DNA of 64,000 nt from Fontibacillus panacisegetis (GTDB lineage: Bacteria; Bacillota; Bacilli; Paenibacillales; Paenibacillaceae). Shown in pieces: positions 51,915-61,170 of the stretch. The notes under the pieces were generated by a model, which worked only from the letters and a program-made list of their open reading frames with translations, searched no databases and was not told the origin of the DNA. Both the position numbers and the translations under genes were made by a program. The stretch is taken from assembly GCF_900102215.1 (NCBI RefSeq), contig NZ_FNBG01000001.1:186001-250000 (forward strand), given 5' to 3'. How positions within the stretch are numbered: position 1 is the first letter of the stretch; every line of letters starts with the position of its first letter.

Positions 51915-53204
51915 CTATTTCTGAAAGAAACGTCTTCCCTGATGTCGATACCATCTGGCAATGTCCTGAAACGTAGTAATCCCTTCACCGTTTACAATTT
52001 CCTCAGCGTGTCGCAAATGCAGCATCCAAGCAACTAGACCGGTCTCCGGATGAAAATATAAATCATGAAGTCCACGCTCCGTTTTTGAGCCCCTTCTCAT
52101 ACTGTAGGCACTAAGCGGCTTTTGGAACATGGTGTGCATCTGCATGCTTTCTACGCCTCGCAAAGCGTATTCCAATGCCATTTTTCCGCTATGAATGTTC
52201 CCCGTACCAGATAAAATCGGGACAGTATAAGCAAGCTCTCCTTCAATCTCCTGACGTCGAAGCTCATGTAAAATACGTAAATTTCGTATGCTGAGGTCTG
52301 GTCCACCGTAGGCTGCACCGATCCTCCCGGCGAAGCTTCGTCCATGATCATACAGTCGATTAGCATACACAATATAATCCGGTCGCTGTCGTACACCTGA
52401 CATTAAAGTATGAAGAGCGTCAATCTGAAACTCGTCATTAAAGATCGTGTTCATCACTTTGATTCCCACTCGAAGGTCATGAGCTGGCAGCGCTGATCTC
52501 ATACAGGGAACTACCTCACCAAGCCAGCGCAGTATCGTATTCTGCTGCCGTGCACGATCTGATCCGGCCAGAGTCGGACTGAAATCCTTCTCCAATTGCA
52601 GCGGATCTTCCATTCCAGAAGCCTTCCAGGCTTCATTAAAACGCCTTATCGTATAGCCATACTCGTCCATATGAAAATGGGATTCCTCGGGTCCTGGCAA
52701 GTGAAATTTACAAGAGGGAACAATGACTGTCCTGGAACTTTTGCCAAGCTGTAACGCTTCTGACAGGAATGTTATGTACTCTTCAAGTGAGCCATACCAG
52801 CCTCGTCCCTGCCAGGTCACATTCCAGCCGACTTCGCCTGTTTCCTTGCCGATAATTTGGCTAATCATCATCTGTGTTTCCTTGATCGCCCACTCTTCCA
52901 TCGAACGCTGCCCATAACCGTTTTCAGCGATTACCGTTTTAAGTACTACGAAACCTAAACCAGCGTTGACATCGGCCTTTACCTGATGCAGATTTAACGA
53001 TAATTGGCCCGACGCCTTGCCGAACGGATTCGTGATTTTACGAGGACCGTAGCGTGAGGAGACATCAAGGCCGTAGGATTCAAGCAAATACGATTCTATT
53101 TCAGAAGGAAGTCCATCACGAAATCGCTCGTAATCATGGACAATTCGACTGCACTCCAACCTGGACACAACAGGCGTGATGGGCAGGATCAGGCTGCAAT
53201 TCAT
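51915..53204 (-). CDS. Dihydroorotate-dehydrogenase-like flavoprotein
   Basis: 429 residues. The barrel follows the DHOD pattern: N-P-F-G-K-A-S-G-Q at about 59, A-G-L-G-F-V-V-L-K-T-V (FMN-phosphate region), V-T-W-Q-G-R-G-W, then G-A-A-Y-G-G-P-D-L-S-I-R-N-L-R and I-L-S-G-T-G-N-I-H-S-G-K-M-A-L-E-Y, equivalent to the G-G-I-x-x-x-x-D-A-x-E segment of DHODs. No iron-sulfur motif is evident, and it is longer than DHODs (~310). It lies in a sugar/amide degradation cluster, not a pyrimidine operon, so it is likely a redox enzyme of that pathway. GGGGGA precedes the ATG. Confidence 0.75.
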   Translation of the reverse strand: MNCSLILPITPVVSRLECSRIVHDYERFRDGLPSEIESYLLESYGLDVSSRYGPRKITNPFGKASGQLSLNLHQVKADVNAGLGFVVLKTVIAENGYGQRSMEEWAIKETQMMISQIIGKETGEVGWNVTWQGRGWYGSLEEYITFLSEALQLGKSSRTVIVPSCKFHLPGPEESHFHMDEYGYTIRRFNEAWKASGMEDPLQLEKDFSPTLAGSDRARQQNTILRWLGEVVPCMRSALPAHDLRVGIKVMNTIFNDEFQIDALHTLMSGVRQRPDYIVYANRLYDHGRSFAGRIGAAYGGPDLSIRNLRILHELRRQEIEGELAYTVPILSGTGNIHSGKMALEYALRGVESMQMHTMFQKPLSAYSMRRGSKTERGLHDLYFHPETGLVAWMLHLRHAEEIVNGEGITTFQDIARWYRHQGRRFFQK

Positions 53205-53258
53205 CTTTGTCCCCCTATCACGAATTTGATACTCTAAGCCCTTACAACAAAATTGTAT

Positions 53259-54452
53259 TCAACAGTTCTGTTTTCTTTCCTGATAATTCGAAACAAAGTT
53301 TGCTAAAAATACCGCACCTAATCCAAGCGCCTTCTCATCAATGGTCATTTGTGGATGATGCAGAGGATATTTCCCACTTACCTTTCCCCCAGCTCCTACT
53401 AATAAAAAGACTCCGGGTATTTGTTCCATGTAGTAAGCCATATCCTCACTGGTCATCTGGGAGTGTGGAAGATGCTGAATAGCTGTCTTACCGTATAATG
53501 ACGACAATGTCTCCTCTGCTAAGTCAATGAGATGAGCATCGTTAACTGTAGGAGGATAGCCGAATTCGTATTTCACCTCAGCCTTTGCATTCATCCCTGA
53601 AGAGACCATCTCAGCCAGCCCTGTCACGCGGCGTTTCATTCTCTCCCGCGTACCCTGATCAATAGCGCGGACCGTGCCGCGCATTTCCACCGTATCCGCG
53701 ATAATGTTAGGCAAGCTTCCGCCGTGAATCGAGCCCATGCTGAGCACAACGGGCTCAGACGGATCGCTTTCACGGCTGACGAGCACCTGCAGCGCTGTGA
53801 GCAGTTGGGCAGCGGCGATGATCGCATCGACGCCCTGATGTGGGGCAGCGCCATGCCCGGCTCTGCCTTGGACCGTGATGTCCACATGATCCATGCTTGC
53901 CATCACGGTCCCGCTTTTTGCACCGAAGACGCCAGTTGGAAGGTCGGGCCATAAATGAAGGCCGACGATCCCGTCTACGCGCGGCGATTCCAGCACCTCG
54001 GCATCGATCATATGCCGGGCACCACCCAGCATTTCCTCGGCCGGCTGAAAAATAAACTTAACGGAACCGCTTAATTGTGCCTTTGCATCCGTAAGCATTC
54101 GAGCTGCGCCTAGAACCATTGCCATATGGCCATCATGTCCGCAGGCATGCATTACTCCCTCATGAAGTGAAGCATACGGGAGACCTGTCAACTCCTGCAA
54201 TGGCAAGGCATCCATGTCCGCACGAACAGCGATGCAAGGCCCTGGACGGCCGCTATCCAATAATGCAACTACCCCCGTCCCCGCTATGCCAGATCGAACA
54301 TGAAGACCAAGCTTGCGTAAATAGTCTGCTACATAAAGTGATGTGAGATGTTCATTAAAGCCTAACTCAGGATACTGGTGGAGGTGACGACGGATCGATA
54401 CGATTTCTTCTTCTAGTGAATCGCTCATCGGGAGAAAGCTTCCTCTATTCAT
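53259..54452 (-). CDS. M20 family amidohydrolase (aminoacylase/carboxypeptidase type)
   Basis: A 397-residue two-domain metallopeptidase-fold hydrolase. R-R-H-L-H-Q-Y-P-E-L-G, V-R-A-D-M-D-A-L-P, H-A-C-G-H-D-G-H, F-Q-P-A-E-E, H-L-W-P and a C-terminal H-H-P motif are all present, so metal binding and catalysis should be intact. It releases amino acids or acyl groups from N-acyl compounds. The ATG at 54452 has GGAAGGAG upstream and overlaps the regulator's stop by eight bases, hence coupled. Its place in the cluster suggests deacylation of an imported amide. Confidence 0.92.
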   Translation of the reverse strand: MNRGSFLPMSDSLEEEIVSIRRHLHQYPELGFNEHLTSLYVADYLRKLGLHVRSGIAGTGVVALLDSGRPGPCIAVRADMDALPLQELTGLPYASLHEGVMHACGHDGHMAMVLGAARMLTDAKAQLSGSVKFIFQPAEEMLGGARHMIDAEVLESPRVDGIVGLHLWPDLPTGVFGAKSGTVMASMDHVDITVQGRAGHGAAPHQGVDAIIAAAQLLTALQVLVSRESDPSEPVVLSMGSIHGGSLPNIIADTVEMRGTVRAIDQGTRERMKRRVTGLAEMVSSGMNAKAEVKYEFGYPPTVNDAHLIDLAEETLSSLYGKTAIQHLPHSQMTSEDMAYYMEQIPGVFLLVGAGGKVSGKYPLHHPQMTIDEKALGLGAVFLANFVSNYQERKQNC

Positions 54453-55779
54453 AAGTAACTCCTTCCAGATTCAAGGTGTAAATCTGTCTGGGCCGTCCCC
54501 GTCCTGCAGGCTGTTCTTCTCCAACGATGCGCGCCATTTCGTATTTTTCAAGCACAGCCATAATTCTTCGTGCGCTGCGAAGTGTAATCCCGAAGCCTTC
54601 CGCTAGCTGAGAAGCAGTTAATGTTGAAGTTCCGAGTCGACGGCAGAGTGAGATGAGCTTATTAATTGTTCCAACGCTTAATCCAATCTTTTTGGCAAGT
54701 GAGAGCAGCTCGGGATTTTCACTCCGTGCCGAATATTCAAGCGTCAGCTCAGAGCCCATCGGTCCATAAACGATGCCGTCCTGCATAATCAAATAACAAT
54801 TTCCACCGCCACCTGATTTGGCCTTCAAAAGAGCCTCTCTGGCTTTTCCCTCTGCTTCATTGGCTGTTCGGCCTATCCCGATTCCGATGCTTGCATTCCA
54901 TTGCAAACGCTCCATAATTTCAAGTAAAAGCGGAGCATCCTGAAATTTGTGGGTAACCTGCTCAATAATGCCGCGAGTCGTAATGAAGGACACCTCGTCC
55001 GAATCGCTCCATTTAATCAGAGACTGGGTCTCCTCGCCGAAGTCGATCACAATTTGCTGCAAAATGATCTTTTTACGTTGAATCTCGTATTCAGAGGCGG
55101 CTTCCTTTGCTACCTTCGTAAAATTGTCAACATTCATAATGCCTACTGCAATTTGTGTGCTGCTATAGCGCAGACTTTTGCCTTCAAGCAGGGCCCGATT
55201 CAGACAATCTCTCATTGAGGACCTCGTTGGCACTACACGAAACACGGGTACATCAAGTTGCTGAAGACTCTTGTACACGGAAGTCACACAGGTCACAGTA
55301 GCGTCGACACAGCCTTTTCGCCATAGATCATAATGGAAACGAACCAATTCCTCGTTACCCATTCCAGTTTCATAGGTTTTGACATACATTTCGCCAAACG
55401 GTAATCCAATTTCCTGTAAAGGCTCCTCTACCTCCTTGCACTGCAATACATCAACGCTGATCCGAAGGGTATCGTTAAAGAGCTTGATTTCCTGACGGTA
55501 ATAGTCGAATAACACTTTATACAGCGCAGTCCCGGAATAATGTACATGAACCATCGGTTTATCCGGTGCAGCCAACAGAGCAATTTGATACGGTATTGGT
55601 CCCGTGAACAATAAAATGTCTGCATGATCCATCACCCTGGCGACTACTTCAAGCGTATCCCTTTCATGAACATAAGGCGCCGCAAACATGGACAAATCTG
55701 CATAGTATGAACCGATCTCTAGCACCGACTCTACCAAATCCTGTGGACCGATGACCGCTACTCTCATGTTCGCCATCAT
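54445..55779 (-). CDS. Regulator with a GGDEF-like middle domain and C-terminal HTH
   Basis: ~444 residues from the ATG at 55779 (GGGGGTGG upstream). N-terminal ~190 residues form an alpha/beta sensor (M-R-V-A-V-I-G-P-Q, I-L-L-F-T-G-P-I-P). A middle part (about 210-330) looks like a degenerate GGDEF/cyclase-fold domain (V-G-I-M-N-V-D-N-F, D-S-D-E-V-S-F-I-T, S-I-G-I-G-I-G-R-T). The C-terminus has a winged-helix motif (L-T-A-S-Q-L-A-E-G-F-G-I-T-L-R-S-A-R-R-I) with a basic R-G-R-P-R-Q. It probably controls the cluster in response to a pathway intermediate. Family unnamed to me. Confidence 0.7.
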   Translation of the reverse strand: MMANMRVAVIGPQDLVESVLEIGSYYADLSMFAAPYVHERDTLEVVARVMDHADILLFTGPIPYQIALLAAPDKPMVHVHYSGTALYKVLFDYYRQEIKLFNDTLRISVDVLQCKEVEEPLQEIGLPFGEMYVKTYETGMGNEELVRFHYDLWRKGCVDATVTCVTSVYKSLQQLDVPVFRVVPTRSSMRDCLNRALLEGKSLRYSSTQIAVGIMNVDNFTKVAKEAASEYEIQRKKIILQQIVIDFGEETQSLIKWSDSDEVSFITTRGIIEQVTHKFQDAPLLLEIMERLQWNASIGIGIGRTANEAEGKAREALLKAKSGGGGNCYLIMQDGIVYGPMGSELTLEYSARSENPELLSLAKKIGLSVGTINKLISLCRRLGTSTLTASQLAEGFGITLRSARRIMAVLEKYEMARIVGEEQPAGRGRPRQIYTLNLEGVTYE

Positions 55780-55795
55780 GTCGCCACCCCCAGCG

Positions 55796-56650
55796 CTATT
55801 TACTATTTTCGAAATCATATTTTTTTATATAATCCTGTACTTCCAGAAGTGATTTCCTAGTATTCGTGACAGCATCATCCCCAAAGTATTCAAAAGAGAT
55901 CATCCCTACATATCCTAGCTCCAGCAGCTTGTTTAATATTGCGTTGTGATTCGCATCTCCTTGCAATACTGGAACTGGTACGCTTTGGCCCCAGTCCTGA
56001 TGATTCCACCTGTAATCCTTGAAGTGAACATGATGTATCTTGGTGTAAAACTGCTCCAGCACAGGAATCGGCTCCAAAGAATCTACAAACAGGTTAAATC
56101 CGTCAAAAATCAATTCAAGACCAGTTGCTTTGATATCTCTGAACATCGCAGTCAGGCTGTCTGATGTGTCAGCAAATGTATTGTTATGAATTTCTACCGC
56201 AAGCTTCACATCATAGCTGTTACACAGGTCAAGCGCTTTATCTAGACGATGGATGCTCTGCTCCCATTCACTGGCGAGAATAACCTGTGAGGAAGTATGA
56301 CCTAAAAAAGTGCGGATTCTTGGACACTCCAGTGCTCTACACCATTGTGCGGCAATGACAATTTGATTCAGTTCCTCTTTATAATCCCCGTCTCTGGATA
56401 AATACGTATAACCACTGATTGCGGGAACCTCAAGCAGATAGCTTGATAGCTGGCTTTTCAGCTCAATTAGATGGTGACCGCGGCTCAAATATTCCTCGAT
56501 ATGCCCGCTCCAGATTTCTATACCCTGAAGCCCGCAATCACTAGCGATTTCCAGAACCTGTTCTAAGGAATGCTGTTTTAATCCAGTAGAGCACATGCTG
56601 TAACGAATCTTGGAATCCTGTCCGATGCCATCGTCTTTACTTAGGCTCAA
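55796..56650 (-). CDS. Sugar phosphate isomerase/epimerase (AP-endonuclease-2 barrel)
   Basis: A 284-residue TIM barrel of the xylose-isomerase-like class: G-L-Q-G-I-E-I-W-S-G-H about 40, A-V-E-I-H-N-N-T (metal ligand Glu), I-F-D-G-F-N-L-F-V-D, H-V-H-F-K-D-Y-R-W and the C-terminal F-E-Y-F-G-D. Metal ligands look conserved, consistent with an active isomerase or epimerase. The TTG at 56650 lies seven bases after a GGGGTAGAG stretch; it overlaps the dehydrogenase gene by 14 bases, so the two work in one operon. Confidence 0.82.
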   Translation of the reverse strand: MSLSKDDGIGQDSKIRYSMCSTGLKQHSLEQVLEIASDCGLQGIEIWSGHIEEYLSRGHHLIELKSQLSSYLLEVPAISGYTYLSRDGDYKEELNQIVIAAQWCRALECPRIRTFLGHTSSQVILASEWEQSIHRLDKALDLCNSYDVKLAVEIHNNTFADTSDSLTAMFRDIKATGLELIFDGFNLFVDSLEPIPVLEQFYTKIHHVHFKDYRWNHQDWGQSVPVPVLQGDANHNAILNKLLELGYVGMISFEYFGDDAVTNTRKSLLEVQDYIKKYDFENSK

Positions 56651-57623
56651 CAGAAATCTCTACCCCCTTTTCATCAGAGTGATAGACGGCCTCCAGCGCT
56701 GCAATAACTGATCTGGCGTACACCCCGGAGCTATCCGGATCTTGATCACACTGTATAGCACGAAGCAAATCTTTAAACTGCAAAACAAACGGGTCCTCTT
56801 TAACAATAGGCTTAACCTGCTCATATTGCCCGCCTTTGCTGACCCACAAGCCTTTTGCCGATATCAGCTTGGCCATTCCATTGCTAAATATGAGCTCTGT
56901 CTCATCCTTGGCAACTCCTTCATAACCCGACTGAATGATGACCGCCGTTACGTTGCTTGTGGTTTGCAGAAAAATACAGCCGCTGCCCTCAACATCTCCT
57001 ATTCGACCTTCATAGGTTAGACTGGCTTTCACACTCTTCACTCTACTGCCGGTCAGCCACTGTATTTTGTCAATGGAATGAGCGCCAAGATTCATCAGAA
57101 TACCGCCTCCAGCCTTATCCTTATCAAAAAACCATGAGGGTCGACTGTCTCCGTAATAAAATAGATGACGTGTATCATGAATCGCGATCAGCTTGCCAAG
57201 CTTACCGCTCCGGATCAATTCTTTTGCTTGCAAATTAGCTGGCCAATAATGCTGGGTATGTCCGACCATCAGATTGACGCGAGAGGAAGCAACAGCTTCC
57301 AGAATCGCATTGCACTCCGATACATTCAGGGCCATCGGCTTCTCCAGAAGCAAATGGCAGCCTTGCTCCGCACACCATACAGCGCAAGCTTCATGCAAGT
57401 GATGCGGGAGCGCAATGATCACGATATCAGGCCGTTCCTTGATTACCATCTCTTTATAATCAGGATAGTGGGTGATTCCATACTCGCTCGCAACCTGGCG
57501 ACCTTTGAGTTCATCTGTGTCTGCCACCGCTGATGCGGTCAGCTCCTGAAGCTGGCCTAACGCATCCAAGTGATTTCTAGCGATAATTCCTGCTCCAATT
57601 AGGGCAGCTCGATAAGTAGCCAC
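56637..57623 (-). CDS. Gfo/Idh/MocA family dehydrogenase
   Basis: ~328 residues from the GTG at 57623, with AAGGATGGA just upstream; the ATG at 57644 has no site. Rossmann motif L-I-G-A-G-I-I-A-R-N-H and L-E-K-P-M-A-L (the E-K-P motif) are present; the C-terminal domain contains G-A-H-S-I-D-K with the catalytic-region His. Probably oxidises a sugar or sugar acid imported by the adjacent ABC transporter. Paired with the barrel isomerase as in inositol-like and uronate-like pathways. Confidence 0.9.
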   Translation of the reverse strand: MATYRAALIGAGIIARNHLDALGQLQELTASAVADTDELKGRQVASEYGITHYPDYKEMVIKERPDIVIIALPHHLHEACAVWCAEQGCHLLLEKPMALNVSECNAILEAVASSRVNLMVGHTQHYWPANLQAKELIRSGKLGKLIAIHDTRHLFYYGDSRPSWFFDKDKAGGGILMNLGAHSIDKIQWLTGSRVKSVKASLTYEGRIGDVEGSGCIFLQTTSNVTAVIIQSGYEGVAKDETELIFSNGMAKLISAKGLWVSKGGQYEQVKPIVKEDPFVLQFKDLLRAIQCDQDPDSSGVYARSVIAALEAVYHSDEKGVEISVEPK

Positions 57624-57649
57624 TCCATCCTTCCCCCTGTCCATTGATT

Positions 57650-58474
57650 TTACTTAATCCCCGCTGAGTTGCTTCCTTGAACAAAATATTTCTCCGCAAA
57701 CAGGAAGACAAGCAGGATTGGAACTAAGCTCATTAACGCGGCGGCAACCATGTACTGCTCGTTACCGGACCATTGCCCAGCCATTGAGAGAATACCGATC
57801 GGAAGTGTAAAATTCTCCTTCGAGGTCACGAATATCGCTGGCGCCAAAATCTCGTTCCACTTGGACATAAACGTGAACACAGCAAGAGTGGCAAAGGTAG
57901 GCTTGCTCATCGGCAAAAAGATTCGCCAGTATATTTGCATAGGATTGCATCCATCAAGCTTGGCAGATTCCTCATAATCACGTGGAATTCCGAGAAACGC
58001 CTGCCTCATTAGAAATATGCCAAATGGCTGGGCGAGCCATTCAATAATCCATAAAGGGGTGAGTGTATCGAGCATATGCATATATTTAAAAATGACAAAT
58101 TGTGGAATGATCAGAACGACAGGAGGGATCATCATCGTGCCTAGCACAACAAGAAATAATGTGGTTTTAAAAGGAAATTGCAATCTTGCGAATGCATAAC
58201 CGACCATAGAACAAGATATTAATGCACCAACTACCGACAGAACAGTTACGATGCCACTATTCAGAGTATATTGTCCAAAAGGCCCCAATTTCCACACTTC
58301 GGCATAGTTGCTCCACTGAATAGGATCTGGAAACCACTTGGGTGGAACTTGTGTATATTGAACATATGACTTTAAAGAATTGAACAGCGTTGTAAGAAAT
58401 GGGATCGTCATCACAAGCGAGCTGATTATGATGACCACATATCCTGCGATTTTACGAAGCGAGTTCAGTTTCAT
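57650..58474 (-). CDS. Sugar ABC transporter permease (MalG type)
   Basis: 274 residues from the ATG at 58474 (AGAGGGGAG upstream). Six hydrophobic helices. The cytoplasmic E-A-A-like loop is E-S-A-K-L-D-G-C-N-P-M-Q-I-Y-W-R-I-F-L-P, the ATPase contact. A P-P-K-W-F-P-D-P motif early in the protein is typical of carbohydrate permeases of the CUT1 type. Works with the partner permease upstream and the binding protein; no ATPase gene is in the cluster, so a shared MsmK/UgpC-type ATPase is probably used. Confidence 0.92.
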   Translation of the reverse strand: MKLNSLRKIAGYVVIIISSLVMTIPFLTTLFNSLKSYVQYTQVPPKWFPDPIQWSNYAEVWKLGPFGQYTLNSGIVTVLSVVGALISCSMVGYAFARLQFPFKTTLFLVVLGTMMIPPVVLIIPQFVIFKYMHMLDTLTPLWIIEWLAQPFGIFLMRQAFLGIPRDYEESAKLDGCNPMQIYWRIFLPMSKPTFATLAVFTFMSKWNEILAPAIFVTSKENFTLPIGILSMAGQWSGNEQYMVAAALMSLVPILLVFLFAEKYFVQGSNSAGIK

Positions 58475-58517
58475 GTCGCGGTCTCCCCTCTCTTGAATGC
58501 GGCACACCCCAGCTTCA

Positions 58518-59459
58518 TCATTCGTAATGCACCCATTTCTTCTGAAGAGTCATTTGAATTACCGTCAAAATGAACAGAATGACAAACAGCACCCAGGCAA
58601 TCGCAGATGCATAACCCATACGAAGAAATGAGAAGCCTTCCTGATACAAATAAATCATCAGCACAAGACTTGCCTTGTTCGGACCACCTGCGGACGAAGC
58701 ATCCATAGCTCCTCCGGTCATGACATAGATTTGTTCAAAAGCCTGAAAAGTAGAAATGGTGCTTAGAATTAACACGAGAAAAGTAGTTCCCGAAATGAGC
58801 GGTACAGTGATATTCCGGAATTTTCGAAATGTCCCTGCTCCATCAATTTCAGCGGCTTCGTATACCTCGGAGGGAACATTTTGTAGACCAGCAAGGAAAA
58901 TCACCATAATGTAGCCGATTCCTTTCCAGACCGCAATCAAGACAAGAAGAGGTATGACGAGGTGTTCATCCTGCAGCCATTTTTGCGGATCAAGTCCCAG
59001 CTTGACCAGTAGCGAATTTGCGAACCCGAAACGAGGATTGAAGATGGCGTCAGCCACGTACATAATAACTGTCCATGAAGAAATTACGGGTAGGAAATGC
59101 GACAATCTGAATATTTTCAATCCCTTTAGTCTCTGATTCAGAGCAACAGCCAGGATCAGTGACAGAATAGTCTGCAGCGGCACAAATAATATCGTGAAAT
59201 ACAAAGTATTTTTTAATGCCTTCCAAAATACAGGCTCATTAAACAGCTTGGTGTAATTGTCTAATCCAGTCCACTTAGGCGGATTCAGAATATCGTAATT
59301 CGAAAAACTGAAATAAAGAGATGCCAGCAAAGAACCAAGTACAAAAACAATAAAATGTACGAGGTAGGGAGTTACCATGATGAGCCCCCACTTGCCGTCA
59401 CTATTTAACCTTTTTTTCCGTGCTTTCTTATTACTTGTAGTTCCCGTAGTCTCAACCAT
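58518..59459 (-). CDS. Sugar ABC transporter permease (MalF type)
   Basis: ~313 residues; six hydrophobic helices. The ATPase-contact loop reads E-A-A-E-I-D-G-A-G-T-F-R-K-F-R-N-I-T-V-P-L. It starts with a basic K-K-A-R-K-K-R tail before the first helix. An ATG at 59459 is preferred to the GTG at 59468. It lies between the binding protein and second permease as in other CUT1 importers. Confidence 0.92.
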   Translation of the reverse strand: MVETTGTTSNKKARKKRLNSDGKWGLIMVTPYLVHFIVFVLGSLLASLYFSFSNYDILNPPKWTGLDNYTKLFNEPVFWKALKNTLYFTILFVPLQTILSLILAVALNQRLKGLKIFRLSHFLPVISSWTVIMYVADAIFNPRFGFANSLLVKLGLDPQKWLQDEHLVIPLLVLIAVWKGIGYIMVIFLAGLQNVPSEVYEAAEIDGAGTFRKFRNITVPLISGTTFLVLILSTISTFQAFEQIYVMTGGAMDASSAGGPNKASLVLMIYLYQEGFSFLRMGYASAIAWVLFVILFILTVIQMTLQKKWVHYE

Positions 59460-59585
59460 ACGTATCACACTTTCTGTTAGTGTTATAAGTTCATTACTTC
59501 CGGGAAGTCTGTCATTGTTGAATTCATTGGTTTTGGAGCGCAGGACTCTGAACAGATCAGAACCCTGCCTCCATCAGATATTATT

Positions 59586-60977
59586 TTATTTCTTATAAAA
59601 TTCATCGAGTACCTTCTGAACATCCGTATCAGCTTGCTTCAATGCGTCATCTACCGTGATCTCTCCTTCAAATGCCCGATTGATGCTGTCGCCGAATTTG
59701 CCTACCCATTCACTCCACACCGCGTTCACGTCCAGTGTTCCTGCAAACTCAAAGCTGTCCAGAAACGCCTTCTTATTAGCAGGTGCGCCGCTTAAAAATT
59801 GTTCAGAATTCGCAACGGATTTTTTCACTGGAACCGCTTCACCGAGTGCTGCCCATTCCTGCTGCACTTCATCAACGGTGGCCCAATACTTCACCCATTC
59901 CCAAGCTGCATCACCTTTGGCTCCAGTTGCATTTTTGTTGATCACCCAAGAGTTCGCAATAACCGGCGAGAAGCGTTTACCGCTTGGTCCTTTTGGCAGC
60001 AGTGTTACATCGTAATTCAACCCTGCTGCATTAGCATCAATCGTCCGGACATAGATCCCGATTCTCATCGCTGCTGCTTTACTAGGGAATGGCGCCATGT
60101 TGGACGGGAAACTCTTCAGATCGGATGGCGTTGGCAGCAACTCCCGCTGCATCCCGTCTACGATCCAATCCATTGCCTGCTTATTCTCAGGTGTATTTAT
60201 AACTGACTTCTTAAGCGTTCCATCAAGCACTCCACCGCCGTACGATTTCAGCACTGTCATCCAGCCTTCAGTAATGCTGAAAAATGTTAATCCATACTGG
60301 CTGATTTTTTTCTTGTCAAACGCAGGATCGATAGCATATTTTCCAGTGGAATCCTTCGTTAATTTTTCTGCCGCCGCTTTTAGATCGTCCCAGGTCCAAT
60401 TTTCGTTCGGATAATCGACCTTGGCTTCATCAAACAGATCTTTGTTATAGTAGAGGACTGCGATTTGAATCCCTTGTGGTACGCCCCAATATTTCCCGTT
60501 CGCGTCTTTATTGAACTCCAACCCATAATAATCATCCTTGTTCAAGTCTTTCTCGATCAGCTCCGTCAAATCTTTTAGCACGCCGCGCTCGGCATATTTC
60601 GGTACTAACACCCCGTCGGACAGCCATAAATCAGGTGCGCTTTCAGCAGCGATTTCCGTATCCAGCTTCTGGAAAAATTGATTGTATGGGGAGGATTCTG
60701 TCTTGATCATAATGTTAGGATGGGATTCCTGAAATTTATTGATCAGCTCAAGCATTTTGGCATCGGTAGTGGCGGATGAATAGTACCCCAGCTTGAGTTC
60801 AACCTTCTCTTCAGTTTTTGGTTCATCTTTCTTCTCTGAATTTTGTCCTACCTTTTGTCCAGGCTGTTCATTACCTTTTGAATTTCCGTTGTTGGTTGAA
60901 CAAGCCGCTAATACAAACGTCGATACCATAACCAAACCAAGCAATAAAGTACCCCAGGTTTTAATCTGACGCTTCAT
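59586..60977 (-). CDS. Extracellular sugar-binding lipoprotein
   Basis: A 463-residue family 1 solute-binding protein: basic K-R-Q-I-K, hydrophobic core, lipobox L-A-A-C about residue 26, then a Gly/Asn/Lys/Glu-rich linker to ~60. The mature domain has the typical I-M-I-K-T-E-S-S-P-Y-N-Q-F-F-Q-K-L-D-T-E-I-A-A-E-S-A-P-D-L-W (SBP_bac_1). It delivers an oligosaccharide to the permeases downstream. A promoter candidate lies upstream, so the importer may also be transcribed apart from the lyase gene. Confidence 0.92.
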   Translation of the reverse strand: MKRQIKTWGTLLLGLVMVSTFVLAACSTNNGNSKGNEQPGQKVGQNSEKKDEPKTEEKVELKLGYYSSATTDAKMLELINKFQESHPNIMIKTESSPYNQFFQKLDTEIAAESAPDLWLSDGVLVPKYAERGVLKDLTELIEKDLNKDDYYGLEFNKDANGKYWGVPQGIQIAVLYYNKDLFDEAKVDYPNENWTWDDLKAAAEKLTKDSTGKYAIDPAFDKKKISQYGLTFFSITEGWMTVLKSYGGGVLDGTLKKSVINTPENKQAMDWIVDGMQRELLPTPSDLKSFPSNMAPFPSKAAAMRIGIYVRTIDANAAGLNYDVTLLPKGPSGKRFSPVIANSWVINKNATGAKGDAAWEWVKYWATVDEVQQEWAALGEAVPVKKSVANSEQFLSGAPANKKAFLDSFEFAGTLDVNAVWSEWVGKFGDSINRAFEGEITVDDALKQADTDVQKVLDEFYKK

Positions 60978-61073
60978 TAGATGTCCCCCTAATCATTGAA
61001 TTGTCCACCTGTATTCAGATTGCTCTTATTCATCACGTATAGGTATTTTTGGTTTTTTTGTGAACTTATACCT

Positions 61074-61103
61074 AAATTAAGGTACCGACACTTTAACGGT
61101 CAA
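61074..61103 (-). promoter_or_regulatory. Promoter candidate of the sugar importer genes
   Basis: On the minus strand TTGACC (61098-61103), an 18-base spacer and TAATTT (61074-61079). Inverted repeats near it (AGGTC...GACCT just upstream; TAGGTAT...ATACCTA just downstream) may be operators. Confidence 0.45.
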
Positions 61104-61170
61104 GGTCCGTTAATTGACCTAATATTTCCTTACACTTGCTAATGAGTATGACTGTGTCCCATTCACTATG

